Of a DNA stretch of 64,000 nucleotides, positions 33,119-44,690 are shown piece after piece. The stretch's first letter is position 1; each line of letters begins with the position of its first letter. Below the pieces are notes generated by a model that made no database searches, was not told where the DNA came from, and saw only the letters and a list, made by a program, of their open reading frames with translations. The stretch spans positions 4,857,022-4,921,021 of the forward strand of contig NW_006917091.1 of assembly GCF_000516985.1 (NCBI RefSeq), read 5' to 3'. Source of the DNA: Pestalotiopsis fici W106-1 (taxonomy: Eukaryota; Ascomycota; Sordariomycetes; Amphisphaeriales; Sporocadaceae). A program made the translations under genes and the position numbers.

Positions 33119-36100
33119 TTATGCAGCAGCAGCTTTCTTCCTTTCTTCGACATCATCACCGAGCTCGTGAGGGTTCTTTGGATCAACCATGGCACTGAAA
33201 CGCTCGTCGCCCCATCTGGCGCCAATGGTCACCCAAACGTGCTTGCTGGGGCCAGCCACGACCGTCTCGCGGTAGCCCGTCCACATCATGCGTTTACCAC
33301 GGCTCATATCGCTATTGCCGATGCCCTCATTAGCAACCCACTCCTTGATGACATTCTTAATGAAGTCCACTTTGCGTCGGAAGTCATTGGCTGCAGGAAT
33401 GCCTTGAAGCATGGGGCTGATATCGGGGCGTTTGCGCGCCTGCGAGCTCTGAGTAGTGCGTGTAGGGCGGACAGCAGGCTTGGTAGCAAAGTTGAGAAGC
33501 GTCTGCAAGGGGTAGCTAAGAACTGCTCGTTCGTCCAAGGCCATCTCGTCAAGCTCGCCGGTTTGGGCAAGCTTGATTGCGGCATCTTGGGGCAGGTGCC
33601 AGAAATGACACCATGTACCAGTCGGGTCCAGCACAATTTTGGTGTGATCAGGGAAGTTGAATTGCAAGTGACCATCGGCAAAGACCCAGCATCCAACATC
33701 GCCAATGCGTTGGTAGAATGTGACAACGTCACTGGGGGCCACTGTACTGCTTGTGCTAGTTGGAATTTGAATGTGGCCTGTATCGTCGGTTGGAGCCTCT
33801 TGGTCACGGCCATAGGCCATCATGTAATTAGCAAATTTCTTCCACAGGATTAGGTGCTCTCGTTTGCGGTAGTCGTAGATATCTTTGCCAACTGGAACTT
33901 TTCCTGGGGTACCATCCTCGTCGACGGAAATCTTGAACTGCCTGGGGGGCACGTTAACTGCAGAGAGGCCAGCCTCTCCGTTGTTTTCAAAGAACTGGAT
34001 TGGCTGAGTCATGGGCACAATTTGATGCCGGTCAGGGTAGCCTGGATCGTGGCGTCTCTGGCAGTGGCTTTCGGCGTCCCGAACCACGATGCATGATGGG
34101 GGCAACTTTACAGTCTTGCCTCCTCGTGCTTTGCCAGGAAGGCTCTTTAAGACACAGCCAACACTACCATCGTTGAGGATGTAGCCAAGACCAAACTTGT
34201 TGGAGTAGTCTACCCACTTGACAACGATATGTGGTGTGGAGGGAGTCTTTGCCGTAGCCTTACTGACAATAGCCATGGTTCGGGCATTCAGTGCTCGCTC
34301 CAGTTCGGCCTGCAGTCGCCGTAGCCTGTCTAGCACAATATCGGGCTTCGTGTCGGCAACTGAGCGTTGTGGCTCCGACGGGCCGAAAAGCGTCTCCATG
34401 CTGGCCTCCACGGGACCCGATGACACGGCTGGAGCTGGCACCGAGGCCGCCGAACGTGCCGGTGCAGTTTCCTTGGCCTTCTCAGCGGGCATCTTCTTGC
34501 TCTGTGTGGGCTGCAGACGTCCAGCGGGAACAAGTGGTCTTATTGGCAGACTGATGACTTCAGGGGCAGATTCAGCGGGCATTGCGAGGATGTTATCCTC
34601 AGTGTTGCTCCGCACGAGTTCCCGTTTGGTTCGAGAGCGTATAGTCCCACTGGCAGTTGGCAGTGATTCCATATCAGCGAGTGTCTGGGCGCGGGACAGT
34701 GTAGCAGGTTTAGGTCGGCCTTGTGCTCGCTGCTGTGCTGCAAAGCTTTGGGGAGGCTCTCTTAATAAACCCCTTGGTGCTGTTTGGCCAGCCTGTGTCG
34801 AGACCAAGTCGTCCTCGGAGTTAGTTCGTGAAGTAGACAGGAGCGACACTTGATCAAGCGCCTGTTCTCTGCTCACGTCTTCGAATGGCCTGTACACGAT
34901 TCCCTCGGCCAGCGGAATGATGGGTGTCAAGCCAGCTTTTTCTTCCAAGGCGACCTCTCTCCACGTGCTTGTGTACACTTTTTGCGTATCATTCCATGGC
35001 CCGACTTCACATTCCTGGCACAGCTTCTGCAAGTGGCGCATGTTTCGCGCAATCTGTGCTGTCGACTGGTCAATCTGGTAGAATGCGTCGCTCTCGGGAG
35101 GATAGTCCCTAAGCTTTGTGGTGATCTCAGCTGGAAGAGGAACATGACCTGAAATGAAGAAATCGTGCTGGACAATGATGTCGGGCTCTGGTCGCTGATC
35201 GGCTTCCACCAGCATCGTTGCGACAATCTCCTTGAATTCCTGGCTGATATATCTGTTGGTGCCTTCAGTGCTGGGCCACTCATAGTCTCGATTTCTTGCT
35301 CGTCGATAGATCTCGTCTGTTGTCGACGACTGGAAAGGGGGCTTTGAAGTGAACATTGCGAACCTGTCATCCGGTGAGTTGGTGCTGCAGCTCCAGGAGA
35401 AGAGCAAACTTACATTATAATGCCTAAGCTCCAGATGTCGACCATGTGGTCATGACCCTTCTTGCCCTTTTCCAAAATCTCGGGTGCAATGTAATTTGGC
35501 GTACCACAGAGAGTAGTGCGTCTGATTGTCTGCATGTCCCTACCTGTGACGAGCAGGGCTGCCAGACCGAAATCACCAATCTTGGCATTCATGTGTCTAT
35601 CAAGGAAGATATTTCCCATTTTCAAGTCACGATGGATGATACCCTTGGCATGCATGTATTTGATGGCGCCGGCGATCTGTACCGAGTAAAAACGGACTTC
35701 AGGTTCCGTGAGTCCCTTTCGGCGTTTGACCATGTCCATGAGAGAACCGTTTGGGCACAGTTCTAGGATCAGATATGTGCATTTTTCCATGGAGAATGCT
35801 CTCAGAAATTGTACAAGGTTCTGATGCTTCATCTTGGAGTGAATCTGAAGTTCAGTTTGGAACTGTGAGAACGGTCAGTTGAGAATTATCAAACATGCAA
35901 GAAGCATTCAAACCAACCTTCTGCTCCATCTTGGGCTGCATCTTGCTCTTCACAATCTTCAGGGCATAGCGCCTCCTTGTGCCTTGCAGCACGCCTTCGT
36001 AGCACACGGCGAAGCCTCCCTTGCCCAACATCTTGCCCACCTGGTACGAAGCGCCATCTCGGCGATCATTGCTCGGCGGCTCGTAGATGATGGGGGGCGG

Positions 36101-36268
36101 AGGAGGAGGGTGGTCCTTGTCCTTGGAAACTGTTTTGGCCGCCAGCGTGGCTTTTATTTTGGCAGGATCGACGACAGGTCGGCTGGGGATCTGGACGTTG
36201 ACGTCTCTCGGGGACAAGGCGTCTGTGTCAAGGCCTTGTTGTTTTGTCGCTAGGACTCTGTCCGCCAT
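33119..36268 (-). CDS. cdc5: Polo-like kinase (Cdc5/Plo1/PLKA)
   Basis: Three exons, 36268-35918, 35862-35414 and 35363-33119, separated by introns of 55 and 50 bp, give 1014 residues. Length agrees with filamentous fungal polo kinases, which are longer than yeast Cdc5. The kinase domain starts at about residue 75 with LGKGGFAVCYEG (81-92). K104 is the ATP-binding lysine in YALKIVK, the catalytic loop is HRDLKMGN (194-201), DFG is 214-216, and the activation-loop threonine is T234 before LCGTPNYIAPE. The second splice joins SLGIIM to FAMFTSKPPFQS, as expected. Two polo boxes follow, the first around VVKWVDYSNKFGLGYIL (about 645), the second around GDVGCWVFADGHLQFNF (about 815). Between kinase and polo boxes is a long Ser/Pro/Ala-rich linker. 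The N-terminus has a proline run (PPPPPP, 54-59). The kinase drives mitotic entry, spindle function and septation. A CTAAC branch site and CAG acceptor near 36393 suggest a leader intron. Confidence 0.96.
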
Positions 36269-37340
36269 TGGGGCTTCCAGCTGACAGGAGCAGCGCGTTG
36301 TCAGCCAAAGCAGGGCGAGTTTCTGGCTAGAAGTAGCAGATTCTGGTTCGTCTGTTGTTGCTGTTGCTGTTGCTGTCTGCCTGTGGAACAGACTGAAAAA
36401 GAAAGTAAATGTTAGACAATTCCGAACATTGAATTTTTGCAAGTTGTAATATGTCGTGAGTAAACAATGGGCAAAGGGCGGCAAGTGTGTTGTTGCGGGG
36501 GAGAAAGGATCGTATTGTAGAAGATGAATGGAAGCTTATCGGGTCACAGCGGCGTGTATGATGAGGTGCCCAAGCCAAAGTCCTGAGTTGCAGCCCACTA
36601 CTTGACTGTCGCGTGCGTGGTCAAGTGTACTCTGTAGAGAGGCACAAAAACATCAAGGGAGGAAACAGCAAAGATGGGGAAAGATTAGAATCGCACCTAC
36701 AATTGTGGACGTTAGTTGCATTAAGAGAAAGAAAAATAAAAGACGACTCCCGAATAGGCCAGGTCAGGTTGGCGTCATGCAGAGCGGCTTCTTTCTACTT
36801 GAAAAGCTCGTCGGTTGTGAATGCAATGAGTGGTAGTGATGCAAAGAAAGTTTGTCCAGGACGTTTAGGAATTGGATCTTGAGCCCTGCGGGTTTGGTAT
36901 TCGCAGCAAATCCAGCGCACGAACGTTTTCGTTTACTCCATTTCAGATTGGCCCGGCAACCACCAGGGCCGGGTCTTGGCAAGCCTACGACCGACCCCCG
37001 ACAGCCCCCGAGGGACCACTAAAACTCGCCTGGCCCTAGTGCCAGCTCGCTGTGCTTCCAAAGGCTCCACAGAAGCATCAGCGGGCGGGACAAGACGTTG
37101 TACGGCACGGCCGGTGCAGACCCTGAGATATCCTCAATCGAGTCGGCAAAGAGCCGTATATTTTCCCCAACCCCGTCAAACTATTACGCAAATTATGGTA
37201 TATACTTTCTCTACCGACTCATAATCATTACAAAAGCCGGATATCATCTATGCGACAGCCGACGAGTGCTTATGCCCTTGGGATCCGGCAGTGGTGAGAG
37301 TCAGAGTACGCCCAGAGCTTCTTCCGGGTTTGGTGGGAAG
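36269..37340. other. Divergent spacer between polo kinase and OPA3-like genes
   Basis: The spacer holds both promoters. In the polo kinase leader there is a CAG acceptor at 36393-36395 (minus strand) with a TCTAACAT branch site just upstream, implying a leader intron whose donor I could not fix. A GTTGCT-type imperfect repeat lies at 36353-36376. No gene is supported. Confidence 0.55.
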
Positions 37341-38094
37341 ATGGTCGCGCTACCTCTGTTCAAGCTCGCGTCCTTGTTCGTGAGGCATGTGTCCAAATAT
37401 GGCGCTGTGAGTGTTTTGCGCGCTGCTTGCGCTCCTGCAACATTAGGCCGATTCGTTTACTAACTCGACCTCGCAATAGAATCGCATCAAGAAACAAGCA
37501 CACGAACATCCAGCCTTTCGAGCCTGGGCGGCGAGTGGAGGACAGGTCATACATCAGTTGAACATGAAGATGTCGGTAGCGCTGTTGAGGGACCCCGAAG
37601 CAGAACAGAGAGCCAAGGAAAAGGCCGAGGCGCCGACAGTCAAGACAGAGGATCAGCAAAAGAAGGATGACGAGTTCAAGGCAAAGCACGGAGTTACAGC
37701 CGAGGAGGCACGCCGTAACGCAAAGCGGCCAGCCAACATATTGACTGTGTGGAGACGGAAGTTCAGGCCGTTGCCGGAGCCCAAGGCTGTCGACCTGTTT
37801 GCCGACGTTATTGGCGACGCCTTCATCTTGTCTGTGGCGGTTGCCCTTGTCATATATGAATGGTACAAGTCGTCCACCAAGCCCGATCACAACGCTGAGC
37901 GGATCAAGGAGCTCGACGCTAAGCTCGAGTCTCTTGAACAAGAGCGTGAGAACGAGCGCAAGCGTCAAGAGAGCCGCATCTTGACGCTAGAGATGGCCTT
38001 GAGGAACTATAAGGATCCTAAGACGAAGCAACCACTTCTCCCTCCAGCGCCAACTTCTATGATCACGCCACCAAAATCACCACCGGCTTCATAG
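37341..38094 (+). CDS. opa3: OPA3-like protein
   Basis: Two exons, 37341-37406 and 37480-38094, joined over a 73 bp GTGAGT...TAG intron with a TACTAAC branch site, give 226 residues. The junction creates SKYGANRIKKQAHEHPAFR, the conserved opening of the OPA3 family, and MVALPLFKLASLFVRHVSK fits the mitochondrial targeting region of that family. A hydrophobic stretch, LFADVIGDAFILSVAVALVIYEW, follows at about 153-175 (quoted in part: FILSVAVALVIYEW). Residues about 185-215 are charged and heptad-like (KLESLEQERENERKRQ), a probable coiled coil. Human OPA3 acts in mitochondrial membrane organisation and lipid metabolism. The fungal homologues are poorly studied. The C-terminal proline-rich tail (PPAPTSMITPPKSPPAS) is variable in the family. 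Confidence 0.92.
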
Positions 38095-38885
38095 AGGCGG
38101 AGATAATTGCCTGCCTCTCCTAATGGGGTGCAGCACGAGAAGTTCATGTATCTGTACTTGTATTACTCCATCATGTGGAGGCTTCGTATAGTCAACGACC
38201 ACGTGTTCCGCTGGTGGTTGGTGCAATGCTGTAATTCTTTTTTTCTTGGAAGCATCATGCGGATATTTGGATATAGACTTGGGACCAATAGATATCAATA
38301 GATAGAGAATGCTGTTGTGCACAGCTTGTACAATATCTCTCAACTCTGGAAAGAAAGAGGAAATAACATAAAACAAAATTTATATGATACCAAGGTGATG
38401 CCTTTCGATCGACCTCGTGCTGCAAGTTGTTTATATTTTCTTCTCGCACATCTACCATTACCAGATCAAATGCACAGCATCATCAATGGGTATGTAGTTG
38501 TTGCACTATAATCAAAGCAGGTCGTACCTTCAGTCAGAGATGAAGACTTGTGATAGACTAAGGTAGGTACGATACGGGATGTTTGCTGATTTGGACATGG
38601 CAAGGAAGGCGGCGATAGGATTCCTCCGCCGATGAATCCATTTCTTTCTGAGCAATAATCAACGTCTAACCATCTCCATATTTCCTGGCTTGCTGCCAAC
38701 GTTCAATCTGCTATCATTGTGTCGTTAGGTACACATACAGTCACGCCGGCTAAACTCTTCCCAAGACACCGCGAGGCATTTCATCTGAGGTAAAATTACA
38801 GGCTATAGCTATTCTTGTTCAACTTGGTGGCCAGCATCCCTGATCTTGTGAAGTGGCCAGAAAGGAAAGGCAGCGTTGAGAAGCC
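38095..38885. other. Spacer between OPA3-like gene and the next plus-strand gene
   Basis: This 791 bp stretch should contain the 3' untranslated region of the OPA3-like gene and the promoter of the gene at 38886. No frame above 100 codons and no clear motif is seen. Confidence 0.55.
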
Positions 38886-39749
38886 ATGATTTCTCAGAGC
38901 GAGTTTCCCAAGGCTGTGGACATGCCTGTCATTTGCTCCTCGATGCGCAAGAGGCCTGATTGGGCCTCACTCTTCCCAGCGCTTCTGCGCAGTGATCATC
39001 CTGGAGGGAGGTGGAAAGGTATGGCACCGCCTTCAATCTGATCCTCCAGGGGCTAAGTTCCCGGCGTTCATACTTGCTGACTGATCTTGAACCATTGTTT
39101 CCATGTAGAGGCTCAGCTAAACACTCACGATGTGGCCATACCATTGCACCTACCTGGGCAGCCGTCTCGTCTCGTCTTCCGTGCCATCTGCTTGTCGTCT
39201 CATGACGTCGATTCACTTTCAACGCGCGAGCGCTTGGAGAGGCTTTACAATCTCAATGGCGGCCAACAAGTGGCCGTGGTTGTACTTGTAAATACAGCCG
39301 ATGCCGATAATGGTCAGGAAATGATGATAAGATTGCAATTAGAGTAAGTGTAATTCCTATCCGTTATGGTGCCTAAGATCATCACATCATATCGTAATCA
39401 CAAGTCACTAAACGAAAAGAACAGGCTTATGGGTGGACGCGAGATGCCTGTGCTCCCGATTGTACGCGCTGAGGCGTTATCGGAAACGATCCAGGCATTT
39501 TGTCGACAACTGCTGCAGACGACGGCTTCTGCCACACAGCCCAATGCTGTTCGAGAATTGTTACCATATTGCTCCGACCTTCAAAGGCTCACAGAACACA
39601 GTGTTAATGTACTTAGCGACATTACTACTGATTTTCGGGACATCGTCACAAAATCAACAGCTGCGGATGGGCAACAGTTGTTACGAGAATTCATAGGTGA
39701 AGATGCAGAAAGGTTGATTGGCTTCTGGCATGATGAATATGCCCTCTGA
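38886..39749 (+). CDS. Protein of unknown function, three exons
   Basis: Three exons, 38886-39018, 39109-39343 and 39425-39749, are joined across introns of 90 bp (GTATGG...TAG, with a CTGAC branch site) and 81 bp (GTAAGT...CAG). The result is one continuous frame of 230 residues. Each exon alone is open in the same reading frame only after splicing, which argues for a real gene. I do not recognise the family. The protein has no signal peptide or membrane helix. A central part alternates hydrophobic strands and helices: RLVFRAICLSS, RERLERLYNLNGG, QQVAVVVLVN, then MPVLPIVRAEAL. The C-terminal half is helical and acidic, ending FWHDEYAL. The alternating strand/helix order is compatible with an alpha/beta fold. 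It lies downstream of the OPA3-like gene in the same orientation, but fungi rarely use operons, so this says little about function. Confidence 0.7.
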
Positions 39750-42329
39750 GTGAAGCTAGTATTGGCTTAGAAGCCGAAGAAGTCTGGTGCACTGGCTATG
39801 TGAGGTCGGGGGGTGCATTCACATATCACATTAGTGGCGCAATGACAAGAATAGAACTGTCCAGGCTATGCTGCATTGACTTGAGTTGTCAACTGCATGC
39901 ATTTGCTGTTCGTGGGGGAATAGTCTTGGTTGGGGTCATATTGCAACGCCAATGCAGAGACCATTGTACAAAAACGACCATGGGCATGAAATTGGCATGC
40001 AAGCTTTGGCCCGTCCTTCTAGCCATCTTCGACGCAGATGATTGCAAAGATGGGGGATATAGGTCATATAGTCCAGAAGTCCGAGTTGAGAACATTTTAT
40101 GTTGAGTTTTTAAAATCGTGGGTGCCCGACGAGAAGCATCATATTGCCTGCTAACCTTTGACTGGTGAACACGTACCGAAACTCGCCTATGGTCTCTAGA
40201 AAATCGATACGTATTAACAAGAAATTTCGACCATGTGGGAGGTATCCCTCACTCTTAGCAGGAGATCGAGATTGCCGGATGTAGTGAATGCAATATTTCC
40301 CAAACTACGATATCTGGTGAGCCAGGCTACATTTGTCAAATACATAAGCCCATCACAGGTCAACAGTTGATAACCATCACCAGCCACAATGCGAATGCGG
40401 TGGACTAGACGGACAAGTTTACCAAAATTGGCGTAGAACCTTTATTCTAGTTCAAGCTAGGTGTGTTAATATACCCTACATTCTCTGGATATGAATGGAA
40501 CTCCCGATCTTTAGTAGAAGCTCGCGTGGATCAAGTCAGATCTTCGGGGTGGCAGATTAGGAGCAGCTCCAGATTAGTACTCTGTATAAACCTTTAGCGT
40601 AGGATGCGGGGAGACGGAGATGCCAAAGAAAGAGACTGTTCATTGGTTCGGACTATAAAAGACGACCCTGGGTAGCTAGGGAAACCCATACATAGTAGGA
40701 CCCGAGCCATCACAGGCCAATTAGGACACGGGAGGTGCCGCCGAACGGCAGTGGTGCAAATACCCATGCGAGTGTCCCTGGCTTTGGTGCACACCGCATC
40801 TGTGTACTACACGCTACTCTGTGGGCTGGGAAGTTTTTCACAGACTGATAGACACTTGAGGATGTTCGTTAAATTTTTGTATCTAAAAGCACTACATGAG
40901 AGGCCGGAACCGGCATTCGTATTCTCCCTTTTCGAATATGGAGAAATTCTTATCAGAAAGTCCACGTTCTTCCCTTCGATCTACTTTGACAGGAAGGAGG
41001 AGGCGTGTAATGGTATTGCTGATGTCTTTCGAGCCCCTTGGGCAATCCGCATATTCTTACGGGCCCAGAAAATACTCAACCTGGTGTCTTGGACATGAAA
41101 GACGATGCGCTGGTGAAAAAGAGGCCAACTCGTGCTTATTAACCAAAATCATGACTACGGACAATTACAGGCAAGTCAGCCTAATGTGCCCAATACGTAC
41201 CCGTGGACGTCGAAAATCCATAAGCCAAATTACTAGACATTTACCAGCGGGGCATGTCATCCAATGCCTTTGACACAGAGGTAGAGTGGAGTTTCCAAAA
41301 CTTGAACGCGATGCGGCTGATGATGGTTCGAGGTCAAGCCATGGCTTTTTAAGATTGTGAAGAAGGAATCTACTGGCGAGACGATGCGCAACAATTGCAG
41401 CTGTCAAAGGTCAGATGTATGGATGTTATTAGCTCAACTACTACCTAAGGTTAGTAGTACCTATGCTATGCGCCCGCTGTTAATAAGACGAACGAGCGAC
41501 CAGATTCCCACCCCTGTCGACCCACGTCAAACCTGAGTTGCTTCAGTTGCGAAACTCCCATATTGTCTGAGCACAACTTGATCGCCACAAGGGCACCGTC
41601 GCAGATATTCGGATGACATCAATTCCATTTCTATTTTGTATCTGTTGTCTGAATTAAGACAAACAATCATTGGATGCGTTCAGTTCTAATAATAATAAAG
41701 GTACTTTGCAGAATAGTGGCAGTGGTAAACGATTCAAGAGGTTGGGTTGGTTATGCAAGTCGAATACTGTCACACACACTAATCCTTTTTGGCAGCCACC
41801 CACTGGAAAAATGAACATCGGCTAATGTTGTACGACAAGGAGCCGAATACAACGATACATAGCAGGTAGTAGGTAACATGGTAGTTTCTTGTTGGAGTCG
41901 GGACGGAATTGCCTGCGTGACATGGCCAAAAAAATCATCATGTTCCGCTAAAGAATTCTGTTATGCATTACGCTAATGAGTCCATGTGCAATTGACCCAT
42001 CGATGATATCCGGACTTGGTAGGTATTCCGCACAACCAACTTTATAGTGGATCAATACTACTACCGTGTACGTTGTGTTCAAGATGAATTCATGGGTTGG
42101 AAGAGCCCAAAATCGTACCCTAGGAAACCATGCCGTTCATCGTCAATCCGTGAGATCAGCTGGCATTACGACTCGATTTATTTTTTTCTCTTTCTCTTTA
42201 CAACTGTTCAGTCAAGACTTTGATCACATTCAAGCAAAGGGCAGAGCACAGCATGTTCGCATTACTTGACTGTCCAAGGATTAGAACATAACAAGAACGA
42301 GAGGACCCTGGCTGACCTGGGGTTACATA

Positions 42330-42351
42330 CCCCCCCCCCCCCCCCCCCCCC
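42330..42351. repeat. Poly-C tract, 22 bases
   Basis: An uninterrupted run of 22 cytosines in non-coding sequence. Length may be affected by sequencing or assembly. Confidence 0.9.
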
Positions 42352-43264
42352 TGTCAGAGGTCGAGCTTGGCAATGCATGAAGCGACACGGTCCGCGCCCA
42401 TGATTGGCTCATTAGCACCATCTAACCGCCGTACCCAAGTCCAATCACCTTGCCTTTTCTTCGCATCACTGCTATTCTTTGCCTGCCACGATTCATCATC
42501 CATCGCGACCTTTGATCAACTATGTACAAGTTGCCTACCCGTCTTCGCAGTAGTATGCTGCGTAACCGCCCTCTACTACTAGCAGCTACTCAGTGCTGCC
42601 CCTCTCAGGTACCTCGAGCCTGCCGAGTCCAATCGAGAGCTGATTTCCACCTGCTCCTCCGTACCCGCCGTTCTCGCTTGCCACCTCTCCAGGCCCCAAA
42701 AGTCGATAGTTGTCAACCTTTGGGCCGCTTTCCGGCTCACCCTAGAAGAACCCTTGTCTGTCCATCATGAGACTTGAAGATACTCGTTGCGCTTTTCTCG
42801 GAATTGCCCCAGACCACGTACATGAGAACCCTTGTCATGTTCTTCTTTTTCCCTCTCCTCTGTAGTACATAGTAGTAGTAGTACACTGTATGCAACCTAG
42901 CATTGGCTGTAATAATGGCGGTCTCGGTCGTGAGGGTCCTAAAAAGTCGTGGCTGATGAGACTGCATGTGGCCCCAGTGCGGCCCCATTTACACGCCTGT
43001 CGTCTCTTAAACTCGCATGCCGCCGCTTTGCTTGCCTAGACGACCGTAGATCTACAATACCTACATTTTCTCATACATGAAGAAACCTCCTGGTGCCTCA
43101 TAATACCCCTCGACTCCCTGGTGACGGGTTTTGTCTGATCTTCAACCCTTTGTTAATGCGACGAAGCAGAGCCGCACCGCACGAGCAAACTCTGGCACAA
43201 GCGTTGCACCATCCACCACCCACAACCATCCTGGCGGGACATCAGACACTCAAGACAAGGGCCG

Positions 43265-43283
43265 CCCCCCCCCCCCCCCCCCC
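43265..43283. repeat. Poly-C tract, 19 bases
   Basis: An uninterrupted run of 19 cytosines, 0.9 kb from the 22-base run and about 850 bp upstream of the membrane protein gene. Confidence 0.9.
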
Positions 43284-43617
43284 ATAGATATCTGAGCCGC
43301 ACTTTCAAATACCTACAACGCTCTACTAGGCTCAAACATTCGATCGTCTTCTTCCTCTTTGGGGCTGACCGCGAGACACACGAGAGTTCCATTGCGGCTC
43401 AACACTAATACTCTTATTCCGGTTAAGGTTTTGAAGGCCTGTTCCTCCTTTGCCTTGCCGTCGCGCCAAGGGATCCCATCCTCTCATCTGGAAAACGGCG
43501 GAAACAGAGAATGCCGCTCGGATGCCCGCTGTCATCATAGATCAGATTATCAGAACTTGGATCTCAAACGAGACACTAGCATCCACTCAGAAGCATCTGA
43601 AGTGACCAAACCCCCCC

Positions 43618-43635
43618 AGCAGCAGCAGCAGCAGG
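43618..43635. repeat. CAG trinucleotide microsatellite
   Basis: Six CAG units in the presumed promoter or leader of the gene at 44129. If translated it would give polyglutamine, but no coding frame is supported there. Confidence 0.8.
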
Positions 43636-44128
43636 GCATCGTCTCTTCTGATACAGCCTCTTCCCTCACGGGAGCGCCGCTCCCACCCCTCTCCACTCGA
43701 CTTCCAACCCAATATAGTCCCCCAAGACCCTCTCGCAGGCCGGTCGGTCACCTCTTGGCTTTCTACCACCTCTCTCTCTTCTCTTCTTCCCGGTTGCCAG
43801 CGCTGTGCACTCGCCCGTCGGTAACCTTCTTTTAATATCGACTACTACTTTTTGTTCTTCTTGGATTCGACATCTATTCGCCCGTCGCAGGTCCGGCTAC
43901 CTTGCAGCGTTTCCTTCTTTCCGACTTATTGTTATTATTCTTTTTGAGAGAAGGCGGTTTATTTTTTTGGCGGTCTTTGTAACCTTCTTTTTATCTATAT
44001 CTCGTCTTGGGTATCGGTTATTCGACGGTTCTTTTTGTGCAACGAGTTCTACTTTCTGGGAAAACTTGGACAACGAAAAAGACCAACAACAAAAAAAAAA
44101 GAGATATATTTGAAAAGGAATCGTCAAG

Positions 44129-44690
44129 ATGGGCAGACTTATCAAGAACCACTGGGCGAGACTCATCACCCTGACGGCCGGTGTTTGTAAGTGAACATTA
44201 CATATAATTCCAAAGGACATACAATTTGAGAGGAGACACGACGCTTACACGTGGGAACAGACCAGATCGCCGCGGCCATCCAGGGCTTCCTCTGGCCAAA
44301 AATCTTCTTTGACTTTTTGACCAAGACGCTCGACCCAGCCATCAAGCCGTTCCCGATACTGCAAATTATCAACTTGGTCATGGGTCTATGGATGATCGCA
44401 TGGGAATATCCGCTCGTCTTTGTCGCCGGCACCGGCATCCACCGTAGCCTCGAGGCCCGTCTCGCGGCACTGCCTCTATTTGCTCTGGCCGCCATCCTCA
44501 CTTACCAAGGCACCAATGCGGGTCTCTACTACCTCATTGCCATGGTCATCTACTTCTGGGCATACAGTGAAGGAGAGGTATGTGCTGAAGTGTCTTTGAT
44601 TCACAAGGGACTTTATGACTAACAACTCTTTAGATGATCTGCGCGAAGCCCTGGACTCTGCCTCAAAGAGGTAGCCGTGGCAAGGCTTAA
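44129..44690 (+). CDS. Four-helix membrane protein, DUF7727 type
   Basis: Three exons, 44129-44186, 44261-44577 and 44634-44690, joined across introns of 74 bp (GTAAGT...CAG) and 56 bp (GTATGT...TAG, branch GACTAAC), give 143 residues. The first junction yields LTAGVYQIAAAIQGFLWPK and the second yields WAYSEGEMICAKPWTLPQRG, both continuous with the known conserved fungal pattern. Four hydrophobic stretches are seen: around ITLTAGVYQIAAAIQGF, ILQIINLVMGLWMIAW, AALPLFALAAILTY and LYYLIAMVIYFWAYS. The conserved WPKIFFDFLTKTLD lies between helices one and two. The family is widespread in ascomycetes and has no established function. I infer an integral membrane protein, location unknown. Confidence 0.88.

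Larger units (their letters stand above)
39750..44128. other. 4.4 kb spacer with two poly-C tracts, no gene supported
   Basis: Open frames are below 160 codons and overlap. The longest (43359-43835) is Ser/Pro/Gln-rich low-complexity sequence in a region that looks like leader. The stretch carries a 22-base C run, a 19-base C run, a CAG repeat and long CT-rich sequence (43750-44090) leading into the membrane protein gene at 44129. Confidence 0.55.

Noticed and set aside
33101..34853. Plus-strand frames of 250 and 211 codons
   Set aside because: Both lie antisense to the polo kinase polo-box and linker regions and have no recognisable domain.
43359..43835. 158-codon plus-strand frame with a glutamine run
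   Set aside because: Low-complexity Ser/Pro sequence over a CAG repeat, no domain, position fits a leader of the gene at 44129.
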